64,000 nt of DNA from Marinobacter persicus. Its GTDB lineage: Bacteria > Pseudomonadota > Gammaproteobacteria > Pseudomonadales > Oleiphilaceae. Shown in pieces: positions 55,011 to 64,000 of the stretch. Every line of letters starts with the position of its first letter. Position 1 is the stretch's first letter. Below the pieces are notes generated by a model. It saw only the letters and a program-made list of their open reading frames with translations, had not been told where the DNA came from and ran no database searches. Where the stretch lies: NCBI RefSeq assembly GCF_900114155.1, contig NZ_FOSC01000004.1, forward strand, positions 124,001 through 188,000. Reading direction: 5' to 3'. The position numbers and the translations under genes were made by a program.

Positions 55011-58000
55011 TGGTAGCCTTCCTGCTGCTTGATCAGCTCAAACAAGGCCAGTGTTGCTTCACGGCTCTTACCCATAATCGGGTGCAAGGCATTGAGTACC
55101 TGATTTTCGCGGGCGTTATCACCTTTCCAGTTGGAGGGGACCTGTTCACGCATAGCGTGGTCAATCTTCAACGTGATTTCAATCAGGTCGCTCTTCTGGC
55201 CATCGTCACCATCCTGCACTTCCCACGTCGGGGATGCCTGCGCGAGAATATCTGGCAGATTGTTGAATATGATCTGGGCCTCACGATGACCTTCAAGCGC
55301 ATCGGGCACAACGATATGGCCCTTGCCGTTGGCCATATTTCTGACCAGCTCTTCCATCTGCTGCAAGAATTCCTGATAGGTCAGGGTCTGCTTGCGCCAG
55401 TCCACAATCAGGTCATCCAATAATTTTGAGATTTTCTCGTAGAAGCGGGGGTCTGTGAGTTGATCACGGATAATCGTCTTGCGCACATTGTTCACGATTC
55501 CCTCGGCGACTGCGTTTTTCGACAGCTTGCCCTTTGCGTTCAGTTTTGTGGCAATGGCGTCGTGTACTCCTGTTTCGATGATCAGCTCAACCAGTGAGTA
55601 ATTGTCCACCGCGCCCAGGTCCGTGGGCTGGTCTGCCTGAATGTAGGTGTTGATCAGGTGGCGCATATCCGCCTCAAACGGCTTGATATCCAGTTCTTCG
55701 CCGGAATAGTGTTTGACGGCGTCTCGAACTTCTGCAAAGAAAGCGGTTTCCCGGTTCAGTTTCTCGATCTCATTGGTTGGATAGCCAGCTTCTTCCAAAT
55801 GTTGAGATACGTCCGAGAATGCGCGAATGAAAGCGGCGGTAGCCTTGTAAAAGGTAATACGCAAGGCCTCTGTTTCTTCCAGCGCTTCGGGATCGTTGAT
55901 GTCGCCGCAGAAGGTATGGATATAGTCCTCGATTTCACGCGGTGCGAGGACTGGCTCACAAAGGTACATCAAGGCCTCTCGAGCTTCCTCCAGTTTTCGG
56001 CAACTCTCCTTCAGCCAATCTTTCAATTCAACGTTATTATCCGTCGCAGAACCGTTATCCAGATCCAACTCCTCCGAGCTGTAAACCGAAATAGCGTGTT
56101 GCACATCACCAAACAGGTGCACGTAATCCACGATATGGCCATATTCCTTGTCTTCCCCGTCGAGGCGGTTGGTGCGGCAAATAGCCTGGAACAGGTTGTG
56201 GTCACGTAGCTCATTGTCCAGATAAATATAGGTGCAAGAGGGCGCGTCAAATCCGGTCAGCAGCTTGCTTACCACAATCAGTAACTTGAGGTTGGCCGGC
56301 TCCTCCTTGAAGCGGCGTTTCATTTCCTCTTCGTATTTTTGGGTTGTCGGGTAATCCGTCAGGACATGCTTGGTGTAGGTATCAAACTTATAGCGCTCAT
56401 CGCTGTCAGCTGGCTCGCGGGAAATGGCGTTATGATTGGGCTCGAAGGAGGTGATGATGCCGCAATACTTGCCGAAGGTTGTGCTCTGAAGCAGGCGGAA
56501 ATAATGGCAGGCATCGTAGATGGATGCCGCTACCAGCATGGCGGTGCCTCGGTTATTGTTCAGGCGCGGCTTTAGACTGAAGTCTTCGATGATATTGGCG
56601 ATGATCCGTTCTTTGCGCTCCTTGGCACTCATCAGCTCTTCCAGCTTGGCCCAGCGTTTACGTAGTGCCGCTTTCTGATAATTGTTCAGGTTTTTGGTTT
56701 TCTGTTCGAACCAGTTATCAATCGATTTCTGGGAAATCAGCCGTTGGGGTACATCCCGGGCTTCGTATTTGAGATCCAGCACTACGCCATCCGCCACAGC
56801 CTGCGGAAACTTGTAGGTATGGATGTAGCGACCAAACACCTCACGGGTAGTCTGTTTGTCCTTGCGTAGCAGGGGGGTCCCGGTGAAGCCGATAAAGATG
56901 GCGTCTTCCAGCCAGCGCTTCATCTGCTTGTTCATGCGGCCGCCCTGGGTTCGGTGACATTCATCAACGAACACATAGAAGCGTCCATGAATCGGTGGCG
57001 GTTGGCCATCCAGGTCGCTGGGGTCAAACTTGTGTACCAGCGCGCACAGTAGGCGAGGCGTGGTAGCACCCAGATTGCTGGCCAGTTGTGCCCTTGATCC
57101 CATACGCGGCTTGGGGTCGTCTTCCCCGACAACACCTGCATTGCGCATGACACCTTCGATCTGTTGGTCCAGTTCATCTCTGTCGGTGACTACCAAAATG
57201 CGAGCATCCGGGTCATTTTCCAGCAGCCACTTGGCCAGCAGAACCATTAGTATGCTCTTTCCACTACCTTGGGTGTGCCAGATCACACCGCCTTCACGCT
57301 CGGCGATGCGTGTTTGCGCTGCCTTGATTCCGAAAAATTGGTGCTGGCGCGGGACTTTCTTTTGCCCGGCATCAAAGATGATAAAGTTGTAGATCAGATC
57401 CAGCAGTCGCCCTTTTTCGCAGATTTGCGCGAGGGGCTGATCCAATAGGGTGCCGGGAGTATGCTCGTTGGTGCCGTTTTCATCTTTCCACTGCACGTAG
57501 AATTGTTCTGGCGTGCCGGTTGTGCCGTACCTCAGGCCCTGGGAGTCGTTGCCGGCCATTAGCAGTTGGGAGGTGGCGAAGAAATCCTGGTTGAAGATTT
57601 TTTCCTGATTGCTGATCAACTGGCGAATGCCGTCACCAACTTCCACCGAACTGCGCTTGAGTTCAATGATGGCGATGGCGATGCCGTTCAGATAAACCAC
57701 CAGATCAGGCCGGCGCTCATGGCCGCCTTTGAGTGTGACCTCCTCGGCCAGAGCAAAATCGTTGTTTTCCGGGTTTCGCCAATCGATCAGATGCACATCC
57801 TCATGGGGGCTGCCCGGTGACAGCTGTACCTTGACCGGATACCGAAGCAGGTTATACACCCGCATATTGGCCTGATACAGAGCATCGCTGCCTACTTCAG
57901 CTGCGGTTTGCAGTTGCATCAGCGCTGCCGCGATATGCTGATCGGAATAACCTCGACGGAGAAGATTGGCGCCGAGAAGCTCCGGTTCTATGCAACGATT

Positions 58001-58126
58001 TTGCTCTCGCTTGCTCCACTCGCCAAGGTATTCGTAACCCAGGCCGCCCTCTTTAATTGGTGTGGTGAACAGCTCGACTACCCGGGTCTGTGTTTTTCGT
58101 TCAGGGCGGGGTACAGCGTAAGTCAT
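55007..58126 (-). CDS. hsdR: Type I RM restriction subunit R
   Basis: 1039 aa. N-terminal nuclease with [20 protein letters not shown] (Asp about 138, ELK about 155), superfamily 2 motor with Walker A HTQGSGKS (about 284), DECHR (about 389), FTGTPLL and QAICRTNR (motif VI). The C-terminal helical region is extended. Distinct in sequence from the first HsdR in this window, so the two systems are of different families. It starts 24 bp after the DUF1016 gene and overlaps the metallopeptidase. Confidence 0.95.
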   Translation of the reverse strand: MTYAVPRPERKTQTRVVELFTTPIKEGGLGYEYLGEWSKREQNRCIEPELLGANLLRRGYSDQHIAAALMQLQTAAEVGSDALYQANMRVYNLLRYPVKVQLSPGSPHEDVHLIDWRNPENNDFALAEEVTLKGGHERRPDLVVYLNGIAIAIIELKRSSVEVGDGIRQLISNQEKIFNQDFFATSQLLMAGNDSQGLRYGTTGTPEQFYVQWKDENGTNEHTPGTLLDQPLAQICEKGRLLDLIYNFIIFDAGQKKVPRQHQFFGIKAAQTRIAEREGGVIWHTQGSGKSILMVLLAKWLLENDPDARILVVTDRDELDQQIEGVMRNAGVVGEDDPKPRMGSRAQLASNLGATTPRLLCALVHKFDPSDLDGQPPPIHGRFYVFVDECHRTQGGRMNKQMKRWLEDAIFIGFTGTPLLRKDKQTTREVFGRYIHTYKFPQAVADGVVLDLKYEARDVPQRLISQKSIDNWFEQKTKNLNNYQKAALRKRWAKLEELMSAKERKERIIANIIEDFSLKPRLNNNRGTAMLVAASIYDACHYFRLLQSTTFGKYCGIITSFEPNHNAISREPADSDERYKFDTYTKHVLTDYPTTQKYEEEMKRRFKEEPANLKLLIVVSKLLTGFDAPSCTYIYLDNELRDHNLFQAICRTNRLDGEDKEYGHIVDYVHLFGDVQHAISVYSSEELDLDNGSATDNNVELKDWLKESCRKLEEAREALMYLCEPVLAPREIEDYIHTFCGDINDPEALEETEALRITFYKATAAFIRAFSDVSQHLEEAGYPTNEIEKLNRETAFFAEVRDAVKHYSGEELDIKPFEADMRHLINTYIQADQPTDLGAVDNYSLVELIIETGVHDAIATKLNAKGKLSKNAVAEGIVNNVRKTIIRDQLTDPRFYEKISKLLDDLIVDWRKQTLTYQEFLQQMEELVRNMANGKGHIVVPDALEGHREAQIIFNNLPDILAQASPTWEVQDGDDGQKSDLIEITLKIDHAMREQVPSNWKGDNARENQVLNALHPIMGKSREATLALFELIKQQEGYQ

Positions 58127-58150
58127 GGATCCTCTCCCGGGATGGGGTTA

Positions 58151-59188
58151 TCAGTCTTGTTCGTCGCTCAGCCGTGAGCGCGCATTGACAATGGATTCGT
58201 GCAGTTTGGCCTGCAGGGTTTCGCGGGGCGGCAGTACCGTCAGGTATTCGGCGACGTGGATGCCACTCTTGTCCAGCTCCAATAGCTCTATCTGTTCCTG
58301 CTGCTTGCCGGCGCACAGAATAATGCCCAGTGGCGGCTGCTCACCGGACTCCAGTTCATGCCGTGTCAGCCAGCGCAGGTAGAGCTCCATCTGGCCCTTG
58401 AATTCGGCCTTGAAGCGGCCGAGCTTCAAATCAATGGCGACCAGGCGCTTCAGCTTGCGATTGTAGAACAGCAGGTCGATGTAGAAGTCTTCGTTGTCGA
58501 TCTGGATACGCTTCTGGCGCGCCACAAAGGTGAAGCCGGCACCCAACTCCAACAGGAACTGCTCGATATCGCGCAGAATGGCGTCTTCCAGATCCCGTTC
58601 CAGATAGCGGTCATTCAGGCCAAGGAAGTCCAGCAGGTAGGGATCTTTTAGTAACAATTGCGGTGATGGCTCGCCCCGACGGCGCAGAGTGCTGAGTTCC
58701 TGCTGGATGGTCTCATCCGGCTTGCGAGAGATGGCCGTGCGCTCGTACAGCATGGACTGCATTCGATCCTGCAGCTGGCGCACGGACCAGTTTTCAAGAC
58801 GGCACAGCTCGGTGTAGAACTCCCGCTGAAGATCATCCTTCTGGCCAATCAGTAGCACGAAATGGCTCCAGCTCAATTGTGCAGACAGTGTCTGCACAAT
58901 CTCGAAGTCCGGGTAGGACTGGGCAAACAGGCACATATTGGCCAGATTACGTTTGGACCAGCCCCGGCCGTAGGCGCGGGTTAATTCGGTGGCCAGCCTT
59001 GCCATCACGCTTTCACCATACCCGGCGCGCTGTTCCTGCAGGATCTCGGTATTGATCCGTTTACCCACCTGCCAGTAGAGCAAGGTCAGCTCGGCATTCA
59101 CGGCCACCGCTGCCCGTTGGCGGGCCGAATCGATTAACCGGCGTAACTCTTCCAGCAGCATCGGGTTGGAGATGGGGGAGTTGCTCAT
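58151..59188 (-). CDS. DUF1016/YhcG-family PD-(D/E)XK nuclease in the RM operon
   Basis: 345 aa. N-terminal DUF1016_N helical domain (LRRLIDSARQRAAVAVNAEL, LYWQVGKRI, RGWSKRNLANMCLFAQSYPD) and a C-terminal PD-(D/E)XK nuclease domain (about 170-330) with FYIDLLFYNRKLKRLVAIDL and KLGRFKAEFKGQMELYLRWL; the acidic residue of the usual E-x-K is Asp here (IDLK). Members occur beside type I RM genes and other mobile loci. The start overlaps the hsdS stop by 4 bp. Role: possible extra nuclease or accessory; unknown. Confidence 0.88.
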   Translation of the reverse strand: MSNSPISNPMLLEELRRLIDSARQRAAVAVNAELTLLYWQVGKRINTEILQEQRAGYGESVMARLATELTRAYGRGWSKRNLANMCLFAQSYPDFEIVQTLSAQLSWSHFVLLIGQKDDLQREFYTELCRLENWSVRQLQDRMQSMLYERTAISRKPDETIQQELSTLRRRGEPSPQLLLKDPYLLDFLGLNDRYLERDLEDAILRDIEQFLLELGAGFTFVARQKRIQIDNEDFYIDLLFYNRKLKRLVAIDLKLGRFKAEFKGQMELYLRWLTRHELESGEQPPLGIILCAGKQQEQIELLELDKSGIHVAEYLTVLPPRETLQAKLHESIVNARSRLSDEQD

Positions 59189-60501
59189 ACCAGACGCGTC
59201 CTCCCGGTCAGCAGCTCCTGCATCATGCCCTGTTTCAGCTCGGCGGTTTTGCTGCGGCGTTGTTCCAGGGCCTGGATCTCGGCGTCTATGTCGGAGAGGT
59301 TAGCAGCAATTGCTCTTTGTTCTTCAACGCTTGGAGGAAGGGAGATGGGCAGTTTTCTTACTAGGCCTGCAGTATAGCTTTGCTGCTTTGTACCTTGGCA
59401 ATATTTAAAAGCAAGCGCATCACCACGAAAAACGTAGTAATGGAAGAGGTACATTGTGTCGAGCTTTTTCGTAGGATAAATCGCCATACAGGATTGGTTC
59501 GTAGCTGAAGGCTTACCTACGATGCCACAAGTGCCTCTTGTCCCTGCCGCTTCAAGGCCCGTGATCGCCATCAAAAAAGTACCCGCCGGATGGATAGTTA
59601 AGTTCGCACTACGTACTGCTTCAAGAGAGATGTGCTCATCAGTGTCATTTATGACGCCATAATTGAGCTCACCGCTAGAGATCCATCTGATGTTGCCTTT
59701 ATAAAAATCCGGCCGTCCTCTATAAGGGGTTGCTCCGCTGGTGCAGCGCTCAGTAACTTCACCCAGTTCAACCTGCTCCCACTCCCCCTCAAACCCCGGC
59801 AGGCGGGTTTCGCCGGACAGGAGCTGCTGCATGGCAGCCTGTTTGATGTCGCGCTTTTTGGCGATCAGCCGGTCCAGTTCTTCCAGCAGGGCATCCACAT
59901 CGCTCAGGGCGGTGGCGATGGCACGTTGTTCATCTAATGAAGGCAAAGGAACAGGCAGCCGGGAATATTCAGCGCCATTGATTCCCGGTTGGCCACTGCG
60001 CATTGACATTAGCCGCACCCACTGCCAGTAGTGCCCTGTTGTTACATAAGCTGCCAAAAAGTCGGAATTAAGCTTCAGTTGGTCGGGTGTGACTCGAATC
60101 AAGAAGCCAGCGTATACCAGTGGCCCATCATCAGTTCTATATAGATAGGACTTACCGACACTTGCACCTGTGCGAGCAAAGACAATGTCATTAGCTGAAA
60201 GATAATAATGTTTTGCTAATTCAGATCGAACGGATACTGCAGGGGATGGTTTGAATCGACCTTCTTCTGATATATCAGTTATTCGAATGTAAGTTGGTAG
60301 CTTGTCAGAGTACGGCGCTGCTGCTGCGTTTATGCCGTAACCTGGCCGAGTAACTAAACAATCGCCAAGAGGAGCAACCTCCCAATCCTCAGGAATTGCG
60401 CCAACCTCAGTCTGCTTATACCCCACCGGCACCGCCGGATTCTCGGCCACAAACTCATACCCCGGCGACACCTCCTGCACGCCCATCACGTCCTTGTTCA
60501 T
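59185..60501 (-). CDS. hsdS: Type I RM specificity subunit S
   Basis: 438 aa. Two target-recognition domains, each ended by a conserved helix (SLDEQRAIATALSDVDALLE and SVEEQRAIAANLSDIDAEIQ), the usual duplicated architecture. The conserved linker VGYKQTEVGAIPEDWEVAPL precedes the first. The variable parts (about 59330-59700 and 60000-60330) are clearly more AT-rich than the linker region near 59760-59940, a sign of separately acquired specificity domains. It overlaps hsdM by 4 bp (ATGA). The target sequence is unknown. Confidence 0.93.
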   Translation of the reverse strand: MNKDVMGVQEVSPGYEFVAENPAVPVGYKQTEVGAIPEDWEVAPLGDCLVTRPGYGINAAAAPYSDKLPTYIRITDISEEGRFKPSPAVSVRSELAKHYYLSANDIVFARTGASVGKSYLYRTDDGPLVYAGFLIRVTPDQLKLNSDFLAAYVTTGHYWQWVRLMSMRSGQPGINGAEYSRLPVPLPSLDEQRAIATALSDVDALLEELDRLIAKKRDIKQAAMQQLLSGETRLPGFEGEWEQVELGEVTERCTSGATPYRGRPDFYKGNIRWISSGELNYGVINDTDEHISLEAVRSANLTIHPAGTFLMAITGLEAAGTRGTCGIVGKPSATNQSCMAIYPTKKLDTMYLFHYYVFRGDALAFKYCQGTKQQSYTAGLVRKLPISLPPSVEEQRAIAANLSDIDAEIQALEQRRSKTAELKQGMMQELLTGRTRLV

Positions 60502-62960
60502 GCCCGGCGTGCTCCCATCTTTTTCAGATGTTCATCCACTTTGGCTGACAGGGCGTCTACCCGCTGGGTCAACTCCGGCAGCGGGGTGGCATAGCGGTCA
60601 GCCAGCTGGCGCACGCGGCCGGTGAGGGTCTGGGATACGCGCTCCAGCTCGTTCCGCAGCGCAGCTTCCAGTGCGGCGAGCCACTTGTCATCCACCACCA
60701 GGGTTTTGATCTCGTCCACACTGAGTTTGGCGTACTGGTCGTAGGCAAGCTGATCCAGCGCGGCATCCGCTTCCTTGATCTGCCTTTTCAGGTCGCCCTG
60801 CTGCTTTTCGAAGGCGCTCCATTGCTTGAGCACCCTGGCTTCCTCCGCGCAATCGGGGTCACCTTTGATCTCTTTCAGGCGTTTGGCAACTTCGCCCTTG
60901 TTGATCTTGTCCAGTTCGGCAAAGGCGCCGTCCTCCCCGCCGTGTTCCTCTTCTAGCTCGGTCAGTCGGCTGCCGGTGCTGTCCAGCTCGGCCTGCAGGG
61001 CATCCAGCTCGGCCTGCTCGTCGGCAAAGTAACGCGCCACAATGTAGGGTTTGGGGATCAGGTCGCAGGCCCAGCCCTTGTCTTTGGTCTGGCCCTTTTT
61101 CTTGCCGCTGGTGATCTCTTCAACAATGCGCGTGGGTTCGGCTACCCAGCCATCGGCGGTGATCTCGTAGGCGTCGTCCTGCAGGGTGTCGGCCCAGTAA
61201 TCCATCAGGTGCTGGTAGATGTCGTAGGGGTTGAGCAGAGGCGCTTGGCGGAAGGTTTCCAGCAGATCTTCACCCACCTGAGCAATCAGCGCCTTGGGGT
61301 TGTCGTCGATATCAAAGCCTTTGAACACCGGGGTGTTCCGCGTGCGCCACTGGGCAAACAGGTCATCAATGGTGTTGCGGAAATCGGCAAACTCGGGGTG
61401 CTGCAAAATGGTGGTTTTGAGTGCACCGGACTCTACCGCCAGATCGGCATAGCCTGGATGGGCGTTGGCGGTGAACAGCGCTTGACGCAACCCCGGCAGC
61501 GCCTGCCAGTAGGCCGACAGGCCCGGAATGGGCGGCAAGGCATTGGCATCACCGTCGATATCGCGCACCGGAATACCACCGTTCAGGTGGGCGTGAATAT
61601 CGTGCACGTCTTCCGGTGCGCTGGTGTCGATGTAGCGCGGCAGGTTGAGGTTGTAATCGTTCTTGGCATCGGTGATCTCGTCAAAGGGCACCATGCGCGC
61701 ATAGCCGGTCACACTGTTGAGCTTGTTGAAGGTGTCTACAATGCGGTGGATATCCTGCTCGCGCAGCCGATTCTTATTGCCATCTTTGATGAAGCCCTTG
61801 GATGCATCGATCATGAAGATGCCTTTGCGGGCCTGGGCATTTTCCTTGTCCAGTACCAGGATACAGGCGGGGATTCCGGTGCCGTAAAACAGGTTGGCGG
61901 GTAAGCCGATAATGCCTTTCAGGTAGCCCGAACGCACCAGCTGTTTGCGGATTACGGCCTCGGCATTACCACGGAAGAGCACACCATGAGGCAAAATAAC
62001 GGCTGCCTTGCCAGTGCTGTTCATAGAACGGATCACGTGCAGCAGGTAAGCGTAATCCCCTTGCTTGGCCGGTGGCGCGCCCCAGGTGAAACGCTGGTAG
62101 GGGTCGTCGTCCACAGCGACACCGCTACTCCAGGCCTTATCCGAAAATGGCGGATTGGCAACCACATAATCATAGGTACGCAACTGGTCGCCATTTCTGA
62201 ACTTTGGGTTGGCCAGGGTGTTGCCCTGCACGATATCGGCGGTCGGGAAGTCGTGCAGGATCATGTTCATACGCGCCAGGCCGGCGGTGCTGACGTCTTT
62301 TTCCTGTCCTTCGAGGGTGATGTGCTTGCCGGCCTCGGCAGCTACCTTCAACAGTAGGGAGCCGGAGCCGCACGCCGGGTCGTAGGCCACGGTGCGGGCG
62401 GTGGTGTTGTGCGGCCCGATTCCCAGCACTTGCGCCAGAATGCGGCTCACTTCGGAGGGAGTATAAAACTGGCCCTTGCTCTTGCCGCTCTCGCTGGCGA
62501 AGTGGCGCATCAGGTATTCGTAGGCATCGCCCAGGATATCGTCATGCTCGGCACGGTTTTTGGCAAAATTAAGCTCGGGCTTCTGAAAGATGCCGATGAG
62601 AGCGGTCAGGCGATCTACCATCGCCTTGCCTTCGCCCAGCTTGTTGGGATCGTTGAAATCCGGGAAGTCGCTACGTGACAGGCGGTCGTTGGCGTCGATC
62701 AACGGCTGAATGATCTGAGTGTTGATCTTGTCACCGATATCCGTCCTACCCTTGAGCTTGACCATATCGTTGAAGCTGGCACCAGCCGGGATGCTGACCG
62801 GCGGGGCGAAGGCATCCGAATCCGCATACTTGTCGGTGATGTATTTGATGAACAGCATAAACAGGACATAGTCCTTGTACTGCGAGGCGTCCATGCCGCC
62901 ACGCAGGGCATCACAAGACGCCCAAAGAGACGAGTACAGTTCTGATTTCTTGATAGCCAT
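60498..62960 (-). CDS. hsdM: Type I RM DNA methyltransferase subunit M
   Basis: 820 aa. HsdM N-terminal domain (MAIKKSELYSSLWASCDALR, FMLFIKYITDKY), methyltransferase with DPACGSGS (about 194) and NPPF (about 267), both intact. A long C-terminal extension (about 640-820) is coiled-coil-like and charged, much longer than classic EcoKI-type HsdM. A 30-codon frame ends immediately before its ATG, and no strong Shine-Dalgarno is seen, so translation may be coupled. First gene of the operon. Confidence 0.95.
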   Translation of the reverse strand: MAIKKSELYSSLWASCDALRGGMDASQYKDYVLFMLFIKYITDKYADSDAFAPPVSIPAGASFNDMVKLKGRTDIGDKINTQIIQPLIDANDRLSRSDFPDFNDPNKLGEGKAMVDRLTALIGIFQKPELNFAKNRAEHDDILGDAYEYLMRHFASESGKSKGQFYTPSEVSRILAQVLGIGPHNTTARTVAYDPACGSGSLLLKVAAEAGKHITLEGQEKDVSTAGLARMNMILHDFPTADIVQGNTLANPKFRNGDQLRTYDYVVANPPFSDKAWSSGVAVDDDPYQRFTWGAPPAKQGDYAYLLHVIRSMNSTGKAAVILPHGVLFRGNAEAVIRKQLVRSGYLKGIIGLPANLFYGTGIPACILVLDKENAQARKGIFMIDASKGFIKDGNKNRLREQDIHRIVDTFNKLNSVTGYARMVPFDEITDAKNDYNLNLPRYIDTSAPEDVHDIHAHLNGGIPVRDIDGDANALPPIPGLSAYWQALPGLRQALFTANAHPGYADLAVESGALKTTILQHPEFADFRNTIDDLFAQWRTRNTPVFKGFDIDDNPKALIAQVGEDLLETFRQAPLLNPYDIYQHLMDYWADTLQDDAYEITADGWVAEPTRIVEEITSGKKKGQTKDKGWACDLIPKPYIVARYFADEQAELDALQAELDSTGSRLTELEEEHGGEDGAFAELDKINKGEVAKRLKEIKGDPDCAEEARVLKQWSAFEKQQGDLKRQIKEADAALDQLAYDQYAKLSVDEIKTLVVDDKWLAALEAALRNELERVSQTLTGRVRQLADRYATPLPELTQRVDALSAKVDEHLKKMGARRA

Positions 62961-63053
62961 TCAGATAGTCCAGGTTGTTGCAGTAATGTTGTTCGCCAGG
63001 CTGGCCCGGATATTGCCGGTAAATCCGAGACGGTTCATGTTGTTACGCATCAT
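62961..63053 (-). CDS. Possible small leader ORF before hsdM
   Basis: A frame from tandem ATGs at 63053 and 63050 encodes MMRNNMNRLGFTGNIRASLA plus 10 residues; its TGA stop directly abuts the hsdM ATG. The stretch TGATATGAT beside its start is an extended -10-like sequence, which would compete with the first two ATGs; ATG 63038 is then possible. No homologue is recognised. This is a low-confidence call made because of the coupling geometry. Confidence 0.25.
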   Translation of the reverse strand: MMRNNMNRLGFTGNIRASLANNITATTWTI

Positions 63054-63087
63054 ATCAAATGAGCTGGAATCGGGTTGCTGAATTTGC

Positions 63088-63831
63088 TTATCGCTGCTCC
63101 AGCCACTGGCGAACGTGAGTGGCGTGCCGTCGGCTGACCGGTAACCGGGCGTCGGTTTCTTTCAGGGTCAGGACCGCACGGCCCTTGCTGTCGCGTTTGA
63201 GTGCCTGGATGAAGGCCACCCCCGCCAGGGTGTGGCGGTGTATGCGGAAAAAATGGGCCGGGTAGGCCTGTTCCAGTTCTTTCAGGCTGTAGTCGCACAG
63301 GGTTTCGCCGTGGCGGTGCACGAGGGTGACGTATTTCTGGTCGGCCTGGCAGTAGTAGATGTCGGCCAGGTCGATCAGTTCGGTGCCGCGTTGGCTGCGC
63401 ACGGTGATTTGTTCGCGTTCGTTGGGTGGCTGGCTGTTCAGGGCCTGGCGTTGCAGGCGGTTGGTTTTGCCGGCTTGCGTCAGGGCCTGAGCCAGGGCTT
63501 CTTTGCGTACGGGTTTGAGCAGGTAGGCGGTGGCGTTAACCCCGAAGGCTTCCAGCGCGTGTTGGTCGTGGGCGGTGCAGAATACCAGGGCTGGCGGGTT
63601 GGCCAGTTCGGAAAGCTGGCGGGCAGTGGCCATGCCGTCCAGGCCGGGCATGTGGATGTCGAGCAGGACGATGTCCGGCAGGTGAAAGGCCACGCCGCTC
63701 AGGGTATCTTCACCGTTGGCTGCCTCTCCGCAGGTCTGGTGGTCTGGCAGTTGGTCGATCAGTCGTTTCAGTCGTTCCCGGGCGAGGGGTTCGTCGTCGG
63801 CTATGAATACCTTTTTCGGGGCTTTGTCCAT
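63088..63831 (-). CDS. algR: LytTR response regulator AlgR
   Basis: 247 aa. Receiver domain (about 1-120) with acidic DDE near 12-14, phosphorylation Asp about 58 (VLLDIHMPG) and Lys in LLKPVRKEA; C-terminal LytTR DNA-binding domain (about 145-245: ITVRSQRGTELIDLADIYYC; HFFRIHRHTLAGVAFI). AlgR in Pseudomonas controls alginate, twitching motility and rhamnolipid genes with its sensor AlgZ/FimS. Four bases separate it from the algZ stop upstream; hemC normally follows. Confidence 0.93.
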   Translation of the reverse strand: MDKAPKKVFIADDEPLARERLKRLIDQLPDHQTCGEAANGEDTLSGVAFHLPDIVLLDIHMPGLDGMATARQLSELANPPALVFCTAHDQHALEAFGVNATAYLLKPVRKEALAQALTQAGKTNRLQRQALNSQPPNEREQITVRSQRGTELIDLADIYYCQADQKYVTLVHRHGETLCDYSLKELEQAYPAHFFRIHRHTLAGVAFIQALKRDSKGRAVLTLKETDARLPVSRRHATHVRQWLEQR

Positions 63832-63835
63832 GCGG

Positions 63836-64000
63836 TTAATGCTCCATTCTGGCCGTTTGCCGGGGTAATCTCAGGGTGACGGTGTGGATGCCATTATGCC
63901 GGCTCTGTTTCAGCACCGCCTGTTCGCCGAATACGGCTGTCAGCCGGGCCCGGGTGTTGGCGAGCCCCACCTGGTTGCCGTTGTGCCTGGGTCCATTGGT
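63836..64000 (-). CDS. algZ: Sensor histidine kinase AlgZ, C-terminal end only
   Basis: 54 residues and the stop are present; the frame runs off the right edge of the window. The translation includes GNQVGLANTRARLTAVFGEQ, the G2 box and following helix of the ATP-binding domain of LytS-type kinases (His_kinase plus HATPase), matching AlgZ/FimS upstream of algR. Confidence 0.85.
   Translation of the reverse strand, partial: TNGPRHNGNQVGLANTRARLTAVFGEQAVLKQSRHNGIHTVTLRLPRQTARMEH

Larger units (their letters stand above)
54297..62960 (-). other. Genomic island 2: type I RM operon inserted between algR and hemC
   Basis: Five minus-strand genes, hsdM-hsdS-DUF1016-hsdR-metallopeptidase, with 4-bp overlaps at three of four junctions (24 bp at the other) form one operon that lies between two genes normally adjacent in this group. 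No integrase, tRNA or obvious direct repeat marks its ends, so entry by homologous flanks is more likely than site-specific integration. Confidence 0.6.

Overview
The window looks like chromosomal DNA of a marine gammaproteobacterium close to Marinobacter (an inference from protein content and gene order, not a database match). The supporting signs are the algZ-algR-hemC-hemD-hemX-hemY order, an Rsd/AlgQ protein, trxA-rho-ubiD-fre, an octaheme cytochrome, many c-di-GMP enzymes and a fairly high GC content. Most of the window is ordinary core chromosome. It is interrupted by two type I restriction-modification (RM) islands.

Left part (1-17100). A TDT/SLAC1-family anion transporter (cut by the window edge) and a periplasmic DsrE-like protein face a tetrathionate-reductase-type octaheme cytochrome with its membrane cytochrome b. 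Together they suggest a sulfur-compound respiration or detoxification module. A large PAS-GGDEF-EAL protein follows. Next come a ProXWV-type betaine/choline ABC transporter, a LysR regulator facing a glutathione-dependent formaldehyde oxidation pair (adhC-fghA), a TPP-riboswitch-controlled sodium:solute symporter, and a diguanylate cyclase.

Island 1 (about 17150-26402). It holds a broken helix-turn-helix gene, a small XRE regulator, hsdM, hsdS, an AlbA_2/Schlafen-type ATP-binding gene and hsdR. It lies on the 3' side of a tRNA-Arg(CCG) gene.

Middle part (26480-54184). In order: yaeQ, lrgAB, Fur-box-bfd-bfr, a 116-bp inverted-repeat element, pldA, cytochrome c5, rep, an EAL protein, tex-gshA, a FliL-like protein, dsbB, rsd, an FKBP isomerase, an ABC-F ATPase, ppx, trxA, rho, ubiD, fre, and the heme cluster hemYXDC on the minus strand.

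Island 2 (about 54297-62960). A compact minus-strand operon, hsdM-hsdS-DUF1016 nuclease-hsdR-YgjP-like metallopeptidase, sits between hemC and algR, two genes that are neighbours in related bacteria. The window ends with algR and the C-terminal end of its sensor kinase algZ.

The least ordinary content is the accessory genes inside both RM operons (an AlbA_2 protein in one, a predicted nuclease plus a metallopeptidase in the other), the riboswitch-linked transporter, the sulfur/octaheme module and the long inverted-repeat element. I found no CRISPR array, rRNA, insertion sequence or phage structural gene.
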